Source: Astropecten irregularis (lineage: Eukaryota; Echinodermata; Asteroidea; Paxillosida; Astropectinidae). From it: a DNA stretch of 64,000 bases. Each line of letters starts with the position of its first letter. Position 1 is the stretch's first letter. Positions 60,001 through 64,000 of the stretch are shown one piece after another. The notes beneath the pieces are model-generated. The model searched no databases and was not told where the DNA came from. It saw only the letters and a program-made list of their open reading frames with translations. The position numbers and the translations under genes were made by a program. The DNA is taken from positions 8,184,001 through 8,248,000 of the forward strand of contig OZ020259.1 in NCBI GenBank assembly GCA_963971285.1, written 5' to 3'.

Positions 60001-63000
60001 GCTAACGGCCTCGAGAGATTTTTTGCTCAGCAGATAGCTCTCGTGTGCGGCGGCCTTTAACTAGGATCCCTATACAATTTGAATTGGTCCCCATACAAAT
60101 CACTCGCACTTACGTCTATGGTGGACTGTATGTGACTTGTACACAAAAACATTGGATGAAAAAGTAAGAGTGACTTGAAGTGCCAGCAAAAATATAATAA
60201 AAAAATGTAAAAATAACAGAAAAAGTAATTTTTATGCCCAGCATAAATAATCCCAATAGTTAACTATTTAAATAATATCGTGACAAGGTAAATCTGTGAA
60301 GATTTCTGTTTTGGTATGCTACCAATGTATGATAGTACATGTACCTTTAAGGAACGAATTCTCGATACAGGCAATGTATGCATTTATCGTATTTTGTAAA
60401 TTTAATTGGGCTAGTCAGGACATTGCATGAAATATGACACCAATTTAATTTGTGTTCCAACTGAATACTAAAACGAGTTTCATACAATCGTTGCAGGGAG
60501 GTTACGGCTTTTTTTGTTTTCTTCAAACGACTCAGAGAAAAAATACGAAAGCAACTGTATTTACTGAGAATCGGAAAAAAATTCAATGCAGTTTGTCCTT
60601 TAACCAGACAAAATATGAGGACATTTTGATAATTAATATTTCGAATCCTTCCGGGGGACCTATACGTTTTCTGAATTATGTAAAACATTTAATTTTCGTC
60701 ATGTAATAATCTTGTCCTTGATTCGTTAGAGCCCATTATCATTGATTAATCTAATATTTTACATTCAGTGCCACGGTGGCGTCGCGGTGGATGGGATGTA
60801 CCAGGAGCTTTTTGACACCAGCACAACAAAGATAATGATCATCGGGGCATACTGCTCCCTGGCCACAGAGCCAACAGCCCAAGCATCGCATCTCTGGAAT
60901 CTTATACAGGTTAGAGCAATTTATAATGGTAGGTAGACCAACAAATATGATAAATGGATTGTAGGACAGCCTCTGCTGACACTATGTACCCCGAATTCCA
61001 CAGGAGTTCCATCTAGTTAGGAAGTTTTGATAGATGAGAGCGCTTCAGAATTGCTGGTATGGACTAAGCTAGCCTATACTAAGATGGCGTGATTGGACAC
61101 AACTGTACAAAACTGTCATGCAGTTCCACCCAGCAGAAACAAAATTACCTGAGAAACTGACAGGGGGTGACAAACGTCAATCTAACGATTGCATACATAA
61201 CTGTGGCATTGTAAGTGAGATTGTGAAACAAAAAGAAACGATCAAACAAACGATATTCCATCCATTTGTTTTAATACTGTGTGGTTTATGATTCTTAATA
61301 ATCTCCATGTTTGACCAGTCTTGGATAATTTGCAGAACTAAAGCAATTGTTGGAGATGTACTGAGCAAGCCCATAGGACAGACCAATGCTGGGGATGCTT
61401 TCAGCCATGTTCCTTGGTATCCAAACATTTAGAGAAAACTGTCCCTGTTGCCCAACATTTCATTGACTGCAGATATCGCCCACAGCGTCCTCGCCGAACC
61501 TTTCCAACCGCGAGCTTTTCCCGCGCTTTTTCCGTCTGTATCCAAGCGAGTCTATGGTGAATATAGGCAGGCTGGCTTTGTGCAAAGAGTTCAACTGGAA
61601 GAAAGTTGCCACGATTCAAGAATCTGCTCCCATATTCTCCTTGGTGAGTTGAAAGCCTGCAGTAAGTCGATCCCCACATTCAAACATGTTTCTATATTTT
61701 TTTGTTTGCTTGAAGAATAGAGGAACATTAATAGGGACACGAAATCACTTAGATACCCAATGTTCCCAACCTGTTGTTAATCCTTTGAATATTTCGGAAA
61801 TAAATATTCACACTAAAAGTAGTACTATGCAGTACCAGATTGACATTACTTAACCTCAAGCGAGGCCCGCTAATACCCAAGACGTTCCAAATGTGTTTGC
61901 TCCCGGTCTCCCCTGTTTATATTTCTACCTTATGCTACATTTGACCATCTTTTATAGTCAATGGCCGATCTGTCAAGGGATGCTAAGCTTGCTGGGATTG
62001 AGGTCCTGGCATCCGAAAGCTTCATAGACGATCCCAGAACACAAGTCGAGAATATCAAGGTAATAAATAACAGCATTGCATCTTCCAAGCTTCTGTGGGA
62101 AGCTTGAGAATGTCATTTCCTCTTGTTTGACTGATCAGAGACCCGCTGCTCTTAAAACCGAAAACATAACACAAATTACAGCAAATGATTTTGTTTTCGG
62201 TTGCGTGCTTATTCTGTTTGTTTATGAGTTCCATTTTATCCTTTCCCCAGAATGTGGGAGCTCGGATTATATTTGGCGGCTTCTACAGCGGCAAGGCAAG
62301 AAAGGTTTTTTGTGCCGCATATCATACAGGGATGTTTGGCGCAAAGTACGTTTGGATTGTGCAAGGTGGGGTAATTTTACCAAAAGCCAAATCTAAATAA
62401 TATTTCAATTTAAAAACTCGCCGGCCTAAAACATCTAACAAAAAATACATTGCAGAGTACAAAACTGTATTTCTAAAAACCTTTTTGAGGGTTTTCGTAA
62501 AATATAATCAGAAATATATCGTGTAATTAAGGTTAAATAGGGGGAAACAAAACAATGTCAAAGGTTAGGGTAAACGCATTTCCAGCCTATACAAATGTTA
62601 TAAGGAAGAAGGATGTAGCACACCAAATAATATTAGACTGGTCCATAGCTGTGAGTAAAATAATGTTTCATCTGCCGTATGAGAATTCCAGGAACGCGAT
62701 AAACGCACTTTTTAACCGTACAAAAGGAAATTATCGGCAAAACAAAACATTATGGGAATCACGAATTCACGAAATGTTTTTGAGGTAAAACAATGTTTTT
62801 CAGTGCGGGAAATGTTTTTGAGTTCACGAAATGTTTTTGAGTTCACGACATTTTTTTGAAATTACAAAATGTGTTCGAGTTGACGAAACGCGTTTTCGAG
62901 TTCACAAAATGTTTTGTTGAGCTCACGAAATGTTTTCGAGTTCACAAAATTCCTAGTAAACAATTTAAAACCGTCAATGTGCTGCCTTACTTGGCCAAAT

Positions 63001-63799
63001 AACGTCCCTGACATTTGATGGTTTAGGATGGCTACAGTGGAACTGGTGGCTGGAACCAGATGATTCAATCGACTGTACACCGGAACAAATGACGGAGGCA
63101 GTGACAAGCACCTTCGGGGTTGAGGCCGATTCACTTCCGTTCAACACCAATAGGCCAACGCCATTATCGGGAAAGGTAAGGTAACCAGCAATGAATTCAC
63201 TGAAGTCCAGTTCACTGTTGAACTATCGAATCAAGCTGTTAACAGCTGATATGTAAATGGAAGCATTGGCATCAACATTACACGGAATTCAGCTCTGTCG
63301 ATCGTGTATGCTATTATTAACTTAAATCGTGTTTGTCCGTAAAGAAGCTGCGTTTGCAAATAACCTCAATTTTGCTCAGGGTTTATTTCACGAAGCCCTA
63401 CGATAGAGCACAAATCGAGTCAAGAGTGTAACCCATCGCTGGGGCCTATCATTCGTAGGGCTGCAATGCATCGATACGTACTACGTGTGATTGGTAGTAA
63501 GTTACAATGACATGTGGAATCGACCGCAGTTAAATTATATCGAAAAGGCACGGGAGTCTGATGCATGTCAGAGAAGGTCGGAGCAATTACATTTTGGGTA
63601 CTTGACCTTTTTTTTTCTCTTTTCAATTTCTTCCAATTCCAGACGTGTTTTGATTTGGTGGAGCGACTCAAAAAAATCTCACAATCAACTGACAATTTTG
63701 AGACACTTGAGGGTTACACGTATATAGGCTGTTACTATGACTCAGTATGGACGGCCGCACTGGCTCTACATGAAGCAGAGATGCAACTAGCCCAACTAG
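57096..63799 (+). CDS. GABA-B receptor-like family C GPCR, unit 2 (exons 1-7, runs off window)
   Basis: Exons 57096-57329, 60769-60909, 61473-61643, 61958-62059, 62251-62365, 63027-63175 and 63643-63799 all have GT-AG sites and the same lengths and phases as exons 1-7 of unit 1. The joined 1069 nt are open. They encode a signal peptide and most of a Venus-flytrap domain ([49 protein letters not shown]). Identity to unit 1 is high in exons 3 (50 of 57), 4 (32 of 34) and 5 (30 of 38) but only 32 of 52 in exon 7. Intron 1 is 3.4 kb against 30.2 kb. The remaining exons, including the 7TM region, should lie beyond 64000. The start is chosen at 57096 to match unit 1 and the signal peptide. Confidence 0.92.
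57850..58760. other. Unit 2 intron 1, unexplained part
   Basis: A GC-richer stretch at 58130-58660 contains overlapping minus-strand frames of 67 and 80 codons (58483-58280, 58667-58425). I recognise no domain and see no paired splice sites. It is not present in unit 1 intron 1 as far as I can see. Confidence 0.3.
58769..60057. repeat. 1.3-kb foldback element with ~275-bp arms, unit 2 intron 1
   Basis: The left arm (58769 to about 59043) begins AAGGCCGCCGCACACGAGAG and the right arm (about 59785 to 60057) is its reverse complement with few differences. TA flanks both ends. The arms share words such as CTCGAGGCCGT, GCTGAGCAAAAAA and GCGTGCGCTTTCATTGG (or complement). The centre holds a partial TTAA-type MITE (59265-59390) and no transposase. 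Confidence 0.85.
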
Positions 63800-64000
63800 G
63801 TAACCAGCTTATCAACCTATAAGCCAAATCTTCTGATGCATCCGCCCTGCATGATACTGATCTGAAAATCTTGTCTGCATTTTATTTTGACAATTTCCTT
63901 TTACGTTATACAAATATAATAATAACATCTGTCAAACTCTAATGTTATTATGGTACCTCGCATACCTGCTTCAAGCTGTCAGCATTCACTGATGTTTCCA

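Overview
The window is animal nuclear DNA: AT-rich, intron-rich, with GT-AG splice sites, a scaffold gap of 200 Ns and a dense mix of transposons (Ty3/Gypsy, CR1/Rex1/L2-type non-LTR elements, a Penelope-like fragment, hAT-like, Tigger, a mariner-like MITE, tRNA-derived SINEs and foldback elements). Gene content and repeat types suggest a marine invertebrate deuterostome, most likely an echinoderm. That is inference; no marker in the window fixes the species.

The core is a head-to-tail pair of GABA-B-like (family C) GPCR genes. Unit 1 has 18 coding exons from 5097 to 47280, and all splice junctions and phases join into one 783-residue open frame. Unit 2 starts at 57096 and leaves the window after exon 7 (63799). 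Its seven visible exons match the lengths of their unit 1 counterparts exactly. The promoter region (CCAAT-like and TATA motifs) and several upstream blocks are duplicated too, giving a period of about 51-52 kb. On the opposite strand upstream of each receptor lie remnants of a secretin/adhesion-type 7TM gene, so the duplicated unit also carried a divergently oriented, decayed second GPCR.

The units differ mainly in intron 1: 30.2 kb in unit 1 against 3.4 kb in unit 2. Unit 1 intron 1 holds an internal duplication (5.46-8.3 kb and 28.97-34.72 kb). Between the two copies lie a minus-strand gene ending in a farnesoic-acid-methyltransferase-like (FAMeT) domain, a degenerate CR1/Rex1-type element split by an intact Gypsy element with apparently identical LTRs, a Penelope-like ORF running into the gap, a minisatellite, and an intact acidic one-C2H2 protein gene with its own TATA box. 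The right copy contains a CR1-type fragment that is itself split by a 2.25-kb hAT-like element with an 8-bp target duplication.

Layout: 0-5 kb, Tigger fragment, decayed 7TM exon, duplicated upstream blocks, SINE, promoter; 5-35.5 kb, exon 1 and giant intron 1; 35.5-47.3 kb, exons 2-18 with foldbacks and MITEs in introns; 47.4-57 kb, intergenic with paired CTCF-like motifs, 7TM exons, an L2-type element and MITEs; 57-64 kb, unit 2 promoter and exons 1-7 with a 1.3-kb foldback in intron 1. If expressed, the two receptors would share fold and signalling domain but differ most in the exon lining the agonist cleft.
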